A DNA stretch of 46,825 nucleotides from Planctomycetia bacterium (GTDB taxonomy: Bacteria; Planctomycetota; UBA8108; SXIK01). The DNA lies in the NCBI GenBank assembly GCA_005772855.1, contig SXIK01000104.1, positions 1 through 46,825 on the forward strand, in the 5' to 3' direction. Shown here in pieces: positions 16,425 through 25,264 of the stretch. The notes beneath the pieces are model-generated. The model saw only the letters and a list, made by a program, of their open reading frames with translations. It was not told where the DNA came from and ran no database searches. The position numbers were made by a program, and so were the translations under genes. How positions within the stretch are numbered: position 1 is the stretch's first letter; every line of letters starts with the position of its first letter.

Positions 16425-18110
16425 CTACCAGGGGCTGGCGAATAGTCTCTGCCGCTGGATGACCCTGGGCTCCCGGCCATCGATTCGCGCTGCGAACTGA
16501 AACGCAGCGCGGGCCTCCTCCTTGCGATCGAGTGCAAGAAGGACGTCGCAAAGCTTGCAATAATAAATCGCGTCAGCGAGTGATAGATCCTGAGCGGACA
16601 GGACCCCGAGCGCCTTCTGCAATTCTCCGCGACGGTGAAGAAAGTCGGCGTATTCAATACGCCCCAGCATCGATTGCGGCTTCTTTTCAAGTAGCCGCTC
16701 GTAGAGCGCAGCCGCCTGAGGATACTCTCCAGCAAGGTCATGAAGGTAGGCTCGGCCGAGAAAACTCTCCTCAAAGTAGGGCTTCTCTGCAAGGTCGGCA
16801 TCGTAGTGAACGGCCGATTCTGCCCAGCGTTCATTCTGGCGCAAGTAGGCCCCATAGTTCGAATGAGCAATGGACGCGCCCGGACAGATCTCCAAGACTC
16901 GAACCCAGAGACTCTCCGAGTCCCTGAAAACCGGCAGGTAGTTTGCTGAAGCCATCGCACAAGCCACCACAGAGATAACCCCCAAGAGACTTGCGAGTCG
17001 GGCAACTCCCCAAGTCAGAGCCGTCGAGGCGAGCGCCAGAAGCGGACCCACCAAGGCCAGATAGAGATACCGATCGGCCAAAAAGATATTGATTCGCACC
17101 AGCCCCGATACAGGCGCTAGCAGAGCCAGGAACCACACGATCCCGAGAAGCCAGACCCGTTTCCCCTGATAACTAATCCAAACTCCGACCACCATGGCAA
17201 GGAACAATGCTGCACCTGCGAGGACCATCGGGGTTGACGCAAAGCTTTCCCCCACAAAATCATAGTATGGGCTCAGCCGTGTCGGCCACACAGCATGTGC
17301 GACATAGCGGGGCAGGGCTGCCAGTGGGACCAGGATACTATCGGGGAACTGGATCCCTTTCATGCCCTCGTTTGTGTGAGCAGAGAGCGTCAGGACCGAA
17401 AAGATGGCCGAGAGCGTGAAGTGTGGGAGTTTGAACAGGAGCGATCGTCCAAGGGGCCGTCCGGCCCATAAATCGAGAGCAACTAGCACGCAGGGCAAGG
17501 TTACAAGCTGGCTTTTTGACAGTAGAGCCAACAGATAGAAAAAGAAAACTCCAGCTTGTACGGCCCATCCTTTCCGCGGGTCCAACGGAGTCAGTGTCCG
17601 CAAGTGTAGGAGCAAGGCGGCCCCTGCGAAGAATGCTGAAAGTACGTCCTTGCGCTCGGATAGCCAACCGACTGACTCGATGCGCGTTGGATGGCACAGG
17701 AAAATTGCAGCAACCACAAAGGCAAGCGCTCGGAACCCGAGCCACTTGCAGGCAAAGGCATGAATCAGGAGCCCTGCTCCCAGGTGAAGAACCAGACCAG
17801 TAACAAAGAAGCCTCCCCCGTTCAAGCCCCACAACTCGTAGTCGAGCATGTAAGAGATGAGGTGCAGGGGATTGTAGTTAAACACGTGGAATCGTGTGAA
17901 CGAAACCCACACCTTGTCGAAGGAAATCCCATGCACCAGTGGGTTCTCAACGATGTATTTCCAGTCATCCCAGTTCGTAAAACTGTGCGTTGCGCCACCG
18001 TGAAAGGTCATGAGCGTGATCGCCACAAGCAAGAGCGGATAGGCGACCATCTCTACCCGCCCCGTTTCTGGCGGAAGCAGCCTCGAAACGCGTTGAAGCG
18101 GAAGTGTCAT
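16425..18110 (-). CDS. TMTC-like multi-span membrane protein with C-terminal TPRs
   Basis: A 561-residue protein with about ten membrane segments in the first 400 residues and tetratricopeptide-like helices after ~400 (AHSNYGAYLRQNERWAESAVHYDADL, GEYPQAAALYERLLEKKPQ). The first loop holds TNWDDWKYIVENPLV with an Asp-Asp pair, and the second has CHPTRIESVGWLSERKDVLSAFF; both are signatures of the TMTC/GT-C type family of lipid-linked-sugar transferases. It may transfer sugar from a polyprenyl carrier to an exported protein, but substrate and activity are not shown. The ATG has no ribosome site; a TATACC hexamer ends only four bases before it. Confidence 0.8.
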   Translation of the reverse strand: MTLPLQRVSRLLPPETGRVEMVAYPLLLVAITLMTFHGGATHSFTNWDDWKYIVENPLVHGISFDKVWVSFTRFHVFNYNPLHLISYMLDYELWGLNGGGFFVTGLVLHLGAGLLIHAFACKWLGFRALAFVVAAIFLCHPTRIESVGWLSERKDVLSAFFAGAALLLHLRTLTPLDPRKGWAVQAGVFFFYLLALLSKSQLVTLPCVLVALDLWAGRPLGRSLLFKLPHFTLSAIFSVLTLSAHTNEGMKGIQFPDSILVPLAALPRYVAHAVWPTRLSPYYDFVGESFASTPMVLAGAALFLAMVVGVWISYQGKRVWLLGIVWFLALLAPVSGLVRINIFLADRYLYLALVGPLLALASTALTWGVARLASLLGVISVVACAMASANYLPVFRDSESLWVRVLEICPGASIAHSNYGAYLRQNERWAESAVHYDADLAEKPYFEESFLGRAYLHDLAGEYPQAAALYERLLEKKPQSMLGRIEYADFLHRRGELQKALGVLSAQDLSLADAIYYCKLCDVLLALDRKEEARAAFQFAARIDGREPRVIQRQRLFASPW

Positions 18111-18114
18111 GCGG

Positions 18115-18178
18115 GGTATATCGGTAACGACCTTTTAAAAGGCGGCGTCGCAGTTGACAATGTTCCGATAATGGCCAT
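18115..18178 (-). repeat. Possible diverged remnant of the type A element
   Basis: On the reverse strand GGCCATTATCGGAACATTG resembles the first-hairpin segment of the type A elements (GGCCATGATTGGAACATCG in copy 1), with matching order and spacing, and the stretch ends in TATACC next to the gene start at 18110. The other hairpins and the GAGGAG end are absent. It again lies upstream of a gene and points towards it. AATGGCCATT at 18170-18179 is a perfect 10-bp palindrome. Confidence 0.35.
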
Positions 18179-18383
18179 TCCATGAGCAAGACAACAGGCT
18201 CTTCAGAGCAAGGGAATTGATTGCGCCTCCTGCTTGAGCTCAGGTCAGATGATGCCCGAGCTCGTTGAAGGCACCAGGACCGCTCGCGTGGGACGAACTG
18301 CTTGACGTTGAGCCATGAAGAGCCTTATTGATGGTTTTCAAGCGCGGGAAAAACCCCGAGGACAAACAGCAAGAAGGAATTTC

Positions 18384-18599
18384 ATGGCAAGCGAGAACCC
18401 CTGGGACGAGGCCGAATCAGGCTGGCAGGATCTGGTCAATGCCGTCCAGCGCATCCAGGCCGCCGCCAACAAGATCAAGGAAAGCGACCGAAGTTTTGAC
18501 GGCTATGAGATCGAGCGAACTCTCCGACGCCATCGGCCAGAGCTAATCAAGCAGCACCTTGAGGGGCTGCGCCAACACCGCAAGGACAACAGCCTCTAG
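18384..18599 (+). CDS. Small hypothetical protein
   Basis: A 71-residue acidic and basic mixed-charge protein, MASENPWDEAESGWQDLV at the start and HRPELIKQHLEGLRQHRKD near the end, probably two helices. The ATG at 18384 is preceded by GAAGGA at a 5-base spacing, which supports this start over an upstream one at 18315. No family recognised. It stands alone between a divergent gene and a convergent MFS gene. Confidence 0.5.
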   Translation: MASENPWDEAESGWQDLVNAVQRIQAAANKIKESDRSFDGYEIERTLRRHRPELIKQHLEGLRQHRKDNSL

Positions 18600-18685
18600 C
18601 GCGCCCTTCACGTCGCGGAATACACAAACATCAACGGCAACTTGCCAGGACTGCCATGAGGGTAAAGACCGCGGGGCGCTGCGAA

Positions 18686-20020
18686 TCACCCCCCGGTCGT
18701 GCGAGGCGCCGGCATCGGAGGCCCCTCATCCGACTTGCGTGGGGCCTCGTGCCTTGAATGCCGAATCATGAGAATCGCGGTGCCCAAAACTATGACGAAA
18801 ACCACGAAAAAAATAGGTCTGGCGCTTGTCGCGAGCCAGTCCTTAGCCAGGACCCCTGCGATCGGAGCAAGCGCCCAGCGCGCCCCCGTAAGCACTGTGT
18901 GCACACCCAGGTAAATGGGCACCTTTTCCGGCGTTCGGGCGTAATAGAGCGAACCCAGCATCCAGACAAGCTGCCCGCCGCCCAGGCCAATTCCGCGGAA
19001 AACTCGGCCAACATAGACCCAGCCGATGGTCGGCGCAAACGCCAGCAAGAGGAAGTCGATCGCAAAGATGACGTTAATAAACCCGCGCAGCCTTGATGGC
19101 GAGCCCCGGTCGACCAGCTTGCCCCATGTGCCCATCGTGAACGCCATGAAAAACTGGGTGACGGCGACATTGATCATTGCAAGGTCAAAGTAGCTCGCAT
19201 GGAGCACGTCAACGGCGTGAATTTGTGTGAGCGGGATCGTCATGATGTTTGCAAAGCCGAATACGAAGAAGAAGCTCTCGTAGCGGCGGAACTCGCGATC
19301 CTCGCGCCAGACCGTGACGAACAAACGAAAAGTGTCGACCACCGAAACTCTCGGGGCGGAGGAGAACTCAGGCTCCCGCACCGGCGAAAGCGCGAAGAAC
19401 GCCGTACCCACCAAGCCAATGAGCCCGAACATCGGCACAACCGTGGTCACCAACTCGCCCGAAGATTCCGACGTCACTCCAAGTGAGGCGTAGAGACTGG
19501 GTAATCCGATCCAGCCGTCGAGAACTCCGGCGATAGCCACAGAGAAGAGGGCGGCAATGCAGAACTGCACGCGCCGATTCTGCCCGACGATTCCTCCTCG
19601 TAACTCCGAAGGATAGTTGAGCTGGTAGATCGTGACACGTGCCGGGACCGTCATGGCCTGGAACATCTGCGCTGCCGCATGAAAGATCACAAACCCCACA
19701 GCCATCGCGGGCTTGAGGAAAAAGACAAGGCCCAGCGAGACGCTCCGGAGCACCTCGGGCCAAGAAACAAGCGGCATCTTGCGGCCCTTGGTGGCCCAGT
19801 GCGCGATGAAGAAGGAGAAAATAAGGCCGAGGCTTTGCCCGCAGGTGAGGTAAGCCACCTCGAGGTCGGAGGCACGAAAGCCTTTCTTGGCCAGCGCAGG
19901 CCCCATCTGGAGTACAGCCTCGCTCGCCCCGAGAAAAAGGCTTGCCAGCAGGTCGAACTGCATCGTGCGGCGAGCAATGGCATCAAGAGTCGGCGACGGA
20001 GTACATTTGATGAATGGCAC
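18686..20020 (-). CDS. Major facilitator superfamily transporter
   Basis: A 444-residue protein with about twelve membrane segments and an MFS layout: a first half ending near 200 and a second starting ~250 (RYESFFFVFGFANIMTIPL). The loop between segments 2 and 3 holds AHWATKGRKMPLVSW, a weak version of the GxxxDRxGRR motif, and VGRVFRGIGLGGGQL is near segment 10. The C-terminus is a short charged tail. The substrate cannot be told. The GTG at 20020 starts the longest frame but has no ribosome site; an in-frame ATG at 19963 (MQFDLLASLFLG) is a fair alternative. Divergent from the ClC gene with an 81-base gap. Confidence 0.85.
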   Translation of the reverse strand: MPFIKCTPSPTLDAIARRTMQFDLLASLFLGASEAVLQMGPALAKKGFRASDLEVAYLTCGQSLGLIFSFFIAHWATKGRKMPLVSWPEVLRSVSLGLVFFLKPAMAVGFVIFHAAAQMFQAMTVPARVTIYQLNYPSELRGGIVGQNRRVQFCIAALFSVAIAGVLDGWIGLPSLYASLGVTSESSGELVTTVVPMFGLIGLVGTAFFALSPVREPEFSSAPRVSVVDTFRLFVTVWREDREFRRYESFFFVFGFANIMTIPLTQIHAVDVLHASYFDLAMINVAVTQFFMAFTMGTWGKLVDRGSPSRLRGFINVIFAIDFLLLAFAPTIGWVYVGRVFRGIGLGGGQLVWMLGSLYYARTPEKVPIYLGVHTVLTGARWALAPIAGVLAKDWLATSARPIFFVVFVIVLGTAILMIRHSRHEAPRKSDEGPPMPAPRTTGG

Positions 20021-20101
20021 GAGACCATGTAACCCGGTCAGCGCCTTCTACGCCAGCCTTCGCCTCTTGCATCACACTTCCCGGCGTGGTTTATCGACAC
20101 C

Positions 20102-21949
20102 TTGAATGAACTCGAGCAGGGACCCTTGAACGCCAATTCGCAATTCACTTCCACCACGAGCCTCCGGCCAGGGCAGTGGGTGAGGACTTACCTCACAAGC
20201 CTATTCTCCGAGAAGTATCGCTACTGGATTTTCGTCCCGATCACGGGCCTTCTCTCGGGCCTTCTTTCGGTTGGCCTCACGAAAGTCCTCCACGCCGTCG
20301 AGGTGCTCACGTGGGGCTCGAGCAACGAGATACTCGAGTCAACCATGAAAGCAGGAACCAGCTCTCCATGGCGAGTCATCACGACGCTGGCCCTCGGTGG
20401 ACTGCTCGCAGCCATCGCGCTGCGTTTTCTCAAACGTTCAGGTGACCTTCAGGGCACACCCGCCATCATTGAGGCCCTCGCGTTCAAGAAGGGACGTCTG
20501 TCAGTCCTGAGGACGCTCCTCGAAAGCCTGGTTTCGATCACCTGCGTGGGCACAGGGGCCTCGCTCGGGCGCGAAGGAGCCCTCATACAGGCCGGTGCCA
20601 GCGCGGGGTCGTTCCTGGGCAGCAGACTCAAGCTGGATGACTATCACGTCCGTATCCTGCTCGCCTGCGGCGCTGCGGGCGGAATGGCAGCCTCCTACAA
20701 CGTCCCCCTGGGAGCCAGCGTCTTCGCGATGGAGATCCTCCTCGGAAGCTTCGCCCTGGAACTTATCGTCCCCATCATCATCTCGTCATTCGTTTCGACA
20801 ACGGTCTCCCGTGCCATGCTGGGAGGCCTGCCTGCGTACTCAATCCAGGAACACTACAAGTTTGTCACCGAATGGGAGATCCTGCTCATCGTTGTGCTCG
20901 GAGTCCTCATGGGTCTCATCTCGGTCCTCTTCATCAGGGTCTTCAGTGGCATTGGAGCGCTATTCGCCTGGTTCAAGCGCGGGGAGAAGGTGAAGCCGAT
21001 ACTTGCAATGACCTTGCTGGGCTGCGCCGGCCTCTACTTCCCACACCTTTTTGGGAACGGTTACCACACGGTAAACGCAACTCTGAGGCTCAAGAACGAA
21101 ATCTCCCTACCATTGTTGCTGCTCTTGCCAGTCCTCAAAATTATCTTCACTGCAATCTGCCGTGGCAGCGGAGTTCCGGGGGGGCTCTTCACTCCGTCGC
21201 TCTTCGTCGGGGCTCTCCTCGGGTCTGCGTTCGGCGTGGGCGCCAATGCGGTTTTTCCGGAGCACTCGATCGCCGTCCCGGCAGCCTATGCGCTTGTCGG
21301 GATGGGGGCAATCGTTGCCGGTACTCTCCAGGCGCCCATCACTGCAATTCTCATGATTTTCGAGATGACCCGGGATTACGAGGTCATCGTGCCCCTCATG
21401 TCGGCCTGCGCCGCCAGCACTATTGTGAGCCACCTTCTCCAGGAGTCGTCTCTCTTCACGGAACCACTTCGGCAAAGAGGGATCCGCCTGCCCCGGGTGT
21501 ATGCTCCAACGTGGATGCACCAACCCAAGGTGGGATCTGCCCTTCAATCCCAGGTGGCCACGATTTCACCCGCGGCGCGCTTTCAAGAGGTGGTCGACAA
21601 CTTCCTCATGGCCCCCGAGGGACAGGACCAGATCTACATGACAAACAAGGAAGGCGTCTACCTCGGCTCAATCTCGCTCCACGAGATCAAACAATTCTTT
21701 CGCGAGACAGAGCACCTTGACTCTGTCATCGCCGCTGACATCGCAAATCACAATTCCCCTTTTGTTTACGCCGACGACCCACTATTGAAGGCAATCGAAC
21801 TCCTGGCGCAAAGCCATACCGAACATGTACCCGTGCTCGACGCTCCCACAACGCGGCGGCTTGCAGGAACCGTGTCGAAGAGAGGGCTGCTCGCAGTTTA
21901 TAGCGCCGCCAACATTGCCCAACGAACGAACGCCCAGGACAGCGGATAA
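20102..21949 (+). CDS. ClC-family chloride channel/transporter with CBS region
   Basis: A 615-residue protein. Residues ~40-440 form the ClC membrane domain, with GTGASLGREGALIQAGA (~152-168) holding the gating Glu, and GVPGGLFTPSLFVGALLG (~360). The usual GREGP is GREGA here; the external-gate glutamate is kept. The last ~150 residues carry a paired CBS-type region (LDSVIAADIANHNSPFVYADDPLLKAIELL) that probably senses nucleotides. The protein moves chloride across the inner membrane, either as a channel or as a Cl-/H+ exchanger. Start is a TTG with no strong ribosome site, so the first ~25 residues are unsure. Confidence 0.92.
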   Translation: MNELEQGPLNANSQFTSTTSLRPGQWVRTYLTSLFSEKYRYWIFVPITGLLSGLLSVGLTKVLHAVEVLTWGSSNEILESTMKAGTSSPWRVITTLALGGLLAAIALRFLKRSGDLQGTPAIIEALAFKKGRLSVLRTLLESLVSITCVGTGASLGREGALIQAGASAGSFLGSRLKLDDYHVRILLACGAAGGMAASYNVPLGASVFAMEILLGSFALELIVPIIISSFVSTTVSRAMLGGLPAYSIQEHYKFVTEWEILLIVVLGVLMGLISVLFIRVFSGIGALFAWFKRGEKVKPILAMTLLGCAGLYFPHLFGNGYHTVNATLRLKNEISLPLLLLLPVLKIIFTAICRGSGVPGGLFTPSLFVGALLGSAFGVGANAVFPEHSIAVPAAYALVGMGAIVAGTLQAPITAILMIFEMTRDYEVIVPLMSACAASTIVSHLLQESSLFTEPLRQRGIRLPRVYAPTWMHQPKVGSALQSQVATISPAARFQEVVDNFLMAPEGQDQIYMTNKEGVYLGSISLHEIKQFFRETEHLDSVIAADIANHNSPFVYADDPLLKAIELLAQSHTEHVPVLDAPTTRRLAGTVSKRGLLAVYSAANIAQRTNAQDSG

Positions 21950-22089
21950 AAATCGCTGGTCGGTCACGATTGAGAAGGTGCTTCTTCCCGGCGAGACTCG
22001 AGACCAGCTTCATGGCCGATGGGTGCCGAGCCACGTCTTCAAATCGTGGGGCCGCCAGAACACTGTACTTGCCAGGCCCACCTGTTCGA

Positions 22090-22196
22090 TATACTCCACG
22101 GGGCCATGATTGGGACATCCTGACCAAGGCTCAACCACCATCAACGCCGGGGGCTCCCGGCACGGGGGGAGGTTTTCCTCTCCTGCGAGGAGTGTA
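22090..22196 (+). repeat. Structured TATA-ended element, type A, copy 2
   Basis: Runs from TATACTCC to GGAGTGTA, which pair as an inverted end with U-G wobbles. The first hairpin GGCCA/TGACC has one mismatch around ATGATTGGGACATCC; the second is GCCGGG/CCCGGC and the third is GGAGG-TTTT-CCTC. GAGGAG (22187-22192) lies 10 bases before the ATG of a 10-codon open frame that ends against galE. The element points to galE. Confidence 0.88.
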
Positions 22197-22202
22197 GATC
22201 CC

Positions 22203-22235
22203 ATGAATGCAGGGAGTCACCACTGGAGATATTGA
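22203..22235 (+). CDS. Possible 10-codon leader peptide ending against galE
   Basis: ATG at 22203, preceded by GAGGAG with 10-base spacing, opens a frame coding MNAGSHHWRY and stops at TGA 22233-22235. The galE ATG follows directly, with no gap. Such an abutting mini-frame could couple galE translation to ribosomes loaded on the upstream element, although galE may simply use its own weak GGAG at 22224-22229. No other evidence of expression. Confidence 0.35.
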   Translation: MNAGSHHWRY

Positions 22236-23261
22236 ATGAAAATCCTGGTCACTGGAGGCGCCGGCTATATCGGCTCGCATACCGTCCGGGTGCTTCGATT
22301 GCGTGGCCATGAGCCCGTCATCTTTGACAACCTCACTCGAGGGCATCGCGAAGCGGCGCTCGACGCTCCTCTGATCGTCGGCGATCTCCTGTCACTCGAC
22401 GATCTGACTGGCGCCTTACGAACCACGGGTTCAGAAGCCGTGCTTCACTTCGCGGCCTTTACCTACGTCGGCGAGTCCGTCGGCCACCCCGACGTCTACT
22501 ACCGAAACAACACTGCCGGGACGATGAACCTCCTGGAGGCCATGCGAAAGCACAAGGTTTCGAAGCTGGTCTTCTCCTCCACGGCTGCCGTCTACGGCGA
22601 CCCCATCCGCACGCCGATCGATGAGTCGCACCCACAAAGCCCGGTAAATCCTTATGGACGATCCAAGCTCATGGTCGAGTGGATGTTGCGCGACCACCAA
22701 GTGGCCTTCGGCCTTGGCTTCGCAGCGCTACGCTACTTCAACGCTGCTGGCGCAAGCCTCGATGGACGGATTGGCGAGGACCACGATCCCGAGACGCACC
22801 TGATACCGCGAGTCCTCATGTCGATCACCGGAGAAATCCCGGAGGTGACAATCCTCGGCACCGATTGGGAGACACCCGACGGCACGTGCATTCGCGACTA
22901 CATCCACGTGGAAGATCTCGCCCAGGCACATGTCCTCGCACTCGAGCATCTGGGCCGGGGCGGGGCCTCGAACGCCTGGAACCTGGGCACGGGCAAGGGG
23001 CACTCGGTGAAAGAGGTTATCCAGAGCGCAGAACGTGTGAGCCACCGCAAGGTCCCCACTGTCAGCGGAGCGCGGCGAGCAGGTGACCCGGGAGTCCTCG
23101 TCGCATCCTCCGACAAGATCCGGAAAGATCTGGGCTGGAAGCCGGAGCACGCCGACCTAGACTCCATCGTGGGCAGCGCCTGGCGCTGGATCGAGAAGGG
23201 CGGAAGATACAAGAATAAAGCCACGCCGGAGGAGGCACAAACCACTCACCCCATCCGATAA
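22236..23261 (+). CDS. galE: UDP-glucose 4-epimerase
   Basis: A 341-residue short-chain dehydrogenase-type enzyme interconverting UDP-glucose and UDP-galactose (or N-acetyl forms) and feeding sugar to exopolysaccharide synthesis. Visible features are the NAD-binding GGAGYIGS (residues 7-14), the catalytic Ser/Thr region FSSTAAVYGD (~115-124) and the YxxxK pair NPYGRSK (~138-144), plus LRYFNAAGA and IRDYIHVEDLAQAHVLAL. Length is typical of GalE. It precedes an exopolysaccharide locus, which supports that role. A type A element and a mini-frame lie immediately upstream. Confidence 0.96.
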   Translation: MKILVTGGAGYIGSHTVRVLRLRGHEPVIFDNLTRGHREAALDAPLIVGDLLSLDDLTGALRTTGSEAVLHFAAFTYVGESVGHPDVYYRNNTAGTMNLLEAMRKHKVSKLVFSSTAAVYGDPIRTPIDESHPQSPVNPYGRSKLMVEWMLRDHQVAFGLGFAALRYFNAAGASLDGRIGEDHDPETHLIPRVLMSITGEIPEVTILGTDWETPDGTCIRDYIHVEDLAQAHVLALEHLGRGGASNAWNLGTGKGHSVKEVIQSAERVSHRKVPTVSGARRAGDPGVLVASSDKIRKDLGWKPEHADLDSIVGSAWRWIEKGGRYKNKATPEEAQTTHPIR

Positions 23262-23360
23262 CTTGGCACTTCGAAAGAGCAGTAAAGTTGATGCCAGCTT
23301 CCCGCCGATTCTGACAATAGGTTAGTTATGAGATTGTTGCGAAGGGCCATCCTTCCGATT

Positions 23361-23376
23361 TGGCAGGCCTCGTGCT
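23361..23376 (+). promoter_or_regulatory. Sigma-54 promoter of the Wza-like gene
   Basis: TGGCAGGCCTCGTGCT keeps the -24 GG and -12 GC with the required 10-base gap and matches the TGGCAYG..TTGCW consensus at most positions. The start site would fall near 23387, 19 bases before the ATG at 23406. The same locus encodes PrsR, a sigma-54 activator, and PrsK, making this a probable target. Confidence 0.72.
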
Positions 23377-23405
23377 AACCCATCACCCCCCGGAAGGGCA
23401 CGATC

Positions 23406-24119
23406 ATGTTGAATTTGCATGCGCTTCGAGTCTTGCTCTCGTCGGCCGCTTTGACGGTTCTGGCTACCTCCTGCACGATTTCACGGCCCGAGGATATCAA
23501 TGCCGCCTACAGGGAAGTTCTCGATCAGCGATTCAACCACTATGTGTTGAAACCAGGTGACGCGATCAGCGTCACTCTCTATAACCGCCAGACGGACCTC
23601 AACCAAAGAGATCTATTGATACTCCCCGACGGCAGAAGCGACCTCTTCTTCATGGACAACCACTCGTTCGTTGGAAAAACGGTCAGTGAGGTCGAGGCGG
23701 AGCTGAGGGCCCAGACAGCCGGTGAAATCCAGAATGTCGCCGAAGTCATGATCCAAGTTCGGCCGAAGGAGGAGGTGGCCTACTTTATTGGACAATTTGA
23801 ACGTCCTGGCACCGTCCCCTTGACCACCAAAATGACCTTGCACGAAGCCATCTCTTCAGTCGGTGGCACCAACATCTTGGGTGATACCGATTACGCCCTT
23901 CTTCGCCGGCCTTACAAGGATCCACGCCACCCGGAACTCTTCCGTATAGACCTTAACGACGAGGTCGAGGAGCTCTTCCTCCTTCCAGGCGACCAAGTCA
24001 TACTCGGAAGGACGTTCCTCGCCGGCCTGATTGGCTACCTACGAGAATACGTCTTCGGGATCATTCCCGGCGGTTCGCCACTCCAAAATTTTGGCCTGGC
24101 TGGCGCCGCTGCTCTGTAA
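23406..24119 (+). CDS. Wza-like polysaccharide export lipoprotein
   Basis: A 237-residue outer-membrane polysaccharide export protein. The N-terminus has a lipobox, LATSC, so cleavage and lipidation are expected around Cys23. A poly_export/SLBB-like core follows: HYVLKPGDAISVTLYN (~45), LLILPDGRSDLFFMDN (~70), the soluble-ligand loop YFIGQFERPGTVPLTTKMTLHEAISSVGG (~124-152) and FLLPGDQVILG (~196). The length is shorter than E. coli Wza, matching the exosortase-associated EpsY/XrtA group. GGAAGGGCA lies upstream of the ATG. It stands first in a possible unit under the sigma-54 promoter at 23361. Confidence 0.9.
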   Translation: MLNLHALRVLLSSAALTVLATSCTISRPEDINAAYREVLDQRFNHYVLKPGDAISVTLYNRQTDLNQRDLLILPDGRSDLFFMDNHSFVGKTVSEVEAELRAQTAGEIQNVAEVMIQVRPKEEVAYFIGQFERPGTVPLTTKMTLHEAISSVGGTNILGDTDYALLRRPYKDPRHPELFRIDLNDEVEELFLLPGDQVILGRTFLAGLIGYLREYVFGIIPGGSPLQNFGLAGAAAL

Positions 24120-24222
24120 TGCTATAGATTCTCCTGCCAAGGCATTGACAGTTCAGGGCCGCTGCTGCCATTTTTACGCCATCGACTGAATCCTGGCTCG
24201 ACGCCTTACCAACGGAGTCAAC

Positions 24223-24771
24223 ATGCGGAATACTACCTCTCCCGGCGGCCATGCCGCCCTGTTTCACGGCCTGGTCCGAGTAACGTTGTGCGCCGGGGTG
24301 ATCCACCTCGCAGCCGCTTGCGCCCCTCCTCTTGGCGTCAGGAACGAGGCCCTCGATTCGCCCAGGTACATTCGCTACACACTCAGGTCGCAAGCTGGCC
24401 TGCCTCAGACGGCATTCCGATCAAACTACTTGAGCTTTCCCGTCGGCTTCAAGGTCGGCAGCAAGGTGACCTTCCCCTTTTATTCGAGCCAGTACGTCGA
24501 TCTAGACTTCAACGGCGTCACGTGCAGGATGTACCCCAGAGATCTTCCCTTCCCAACGGAGCCAGAGGCCCTGAGGCTCTTTCTCGAGAAGCACTTCGCA
24601 TCGACCGAGGAAGAGCTTAACCTGGGCGCGCTGGAGAAAAATCTGCGGGCCCAGATCGACACTGGAAATCCAGCCCAGGGCTGGACCAAGGAACAAGTGT
24701 TCATGGCCCTGGGTTACCCCAGCCACGTCGGCGCCAATTCAGCGGTGGCGGATAACTTGACAAAAGCCTAG
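24223..24771 (+). CDS. SmpA/BamE-like lipoprotein, possibly truncated by an amber stop
   Basis: A 182-residue protein with a signal peptide and a probable lipobox (LAAAC) near residue 33. The last third has KEQVFMALGYPSHVGAN, the SmpA/OmlA-type motif that marks small outer-membrane lipoproteins; the middle is a beta-rich YVDLDFNG region. The stop TAG at 24769-24771 is followed in the same frame by IFEQNIWYYRYNEIML and IPTWHVYQFNNDW, a sequence that reads like the missing final beta strands. A CAG to TAG change is therefore likely, giving a shortened protein. The region downstream holds no other clear gene. Confidence 0.65.
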   Translation: MRNTTSPGGHAALFHGLVRVTLCAGVIHLAAACAPPLGVRNEALDSPRYIRYTLRSQAGLPQTAFRSNYLSFPVGFKVGSKVTFPFYSSQYVDLDFNGVTCRMYPRDLPFPTEPEALRLFLEKHFASTEEELNLGALEKNLRAQIDTGNPAQGWTKEQVFMALGYPSHVGANSAVADNLTKA

Positions 24772-25264
24772 ATCTTCGAGCAAAACATCTGGTACTACCG
24801 GTACAACGAGATCATGCTGATCCCGACCTGGCACGTGTACCAGTTCAACAATGATTGGAATCCTTTTCGCGCGGAATCCGCCCTAAATAGTCCGGCACGA
24901 TTCCGAGTGTTCAGAATTCGCCGAGGAGTTTTCCGCGATGGCGCGAAGCCAAGGCCAACCGCGATCCTGGAAGGATCGCAGAGGCCAAGCAACAAAGCCA
25001 GCGCGGAAAAGAACCGGCGAGGCGCCACTCCGAATCGTGCCGGGCTATGTAGTTGCGACGACACGTGACGAAACACCCAGTGCAGGCAGAGCTTCGTCGG
25101 CCCAAGCCCCAGCAAACGGCTTGCACGATCCGCAAGCGGGTACCCAGAGAGCGAGGACGAAGACGTGTTCGGAGCACACGACAGGTCGGAGCGCCGCAAC
25201 ATCCGGCCGAAGCCACAATGGCCTGCTGGAATAGCCTCCAGGGCCGCCAAGTGGTGCTACGCGA
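24772..25264. other. Intergenic stretch with a short perfect hairpin
   Basis: The first ~90 bases still look coding in frame with the SmpA-like gene, after its TAG. Beyond that, no recognised gene is seen on either strand up to the kinase-like gene at 25265. GCGATCC-TGGAA-GGATCGC at 24961-24979 forms a perfect 7-bp stem with a 5-base loop between convergent genes, but lacks a T run, so its role as terminator is uncertain. Confidence 0.5.

Noticed and set aside
999-24771. Recoding of TAG as glutamine in this organism
   Set aside because: At least nine apparently intact genes here end in TAG, and the amidotransferase also has frameshifts, so damage is simpler than a new code.
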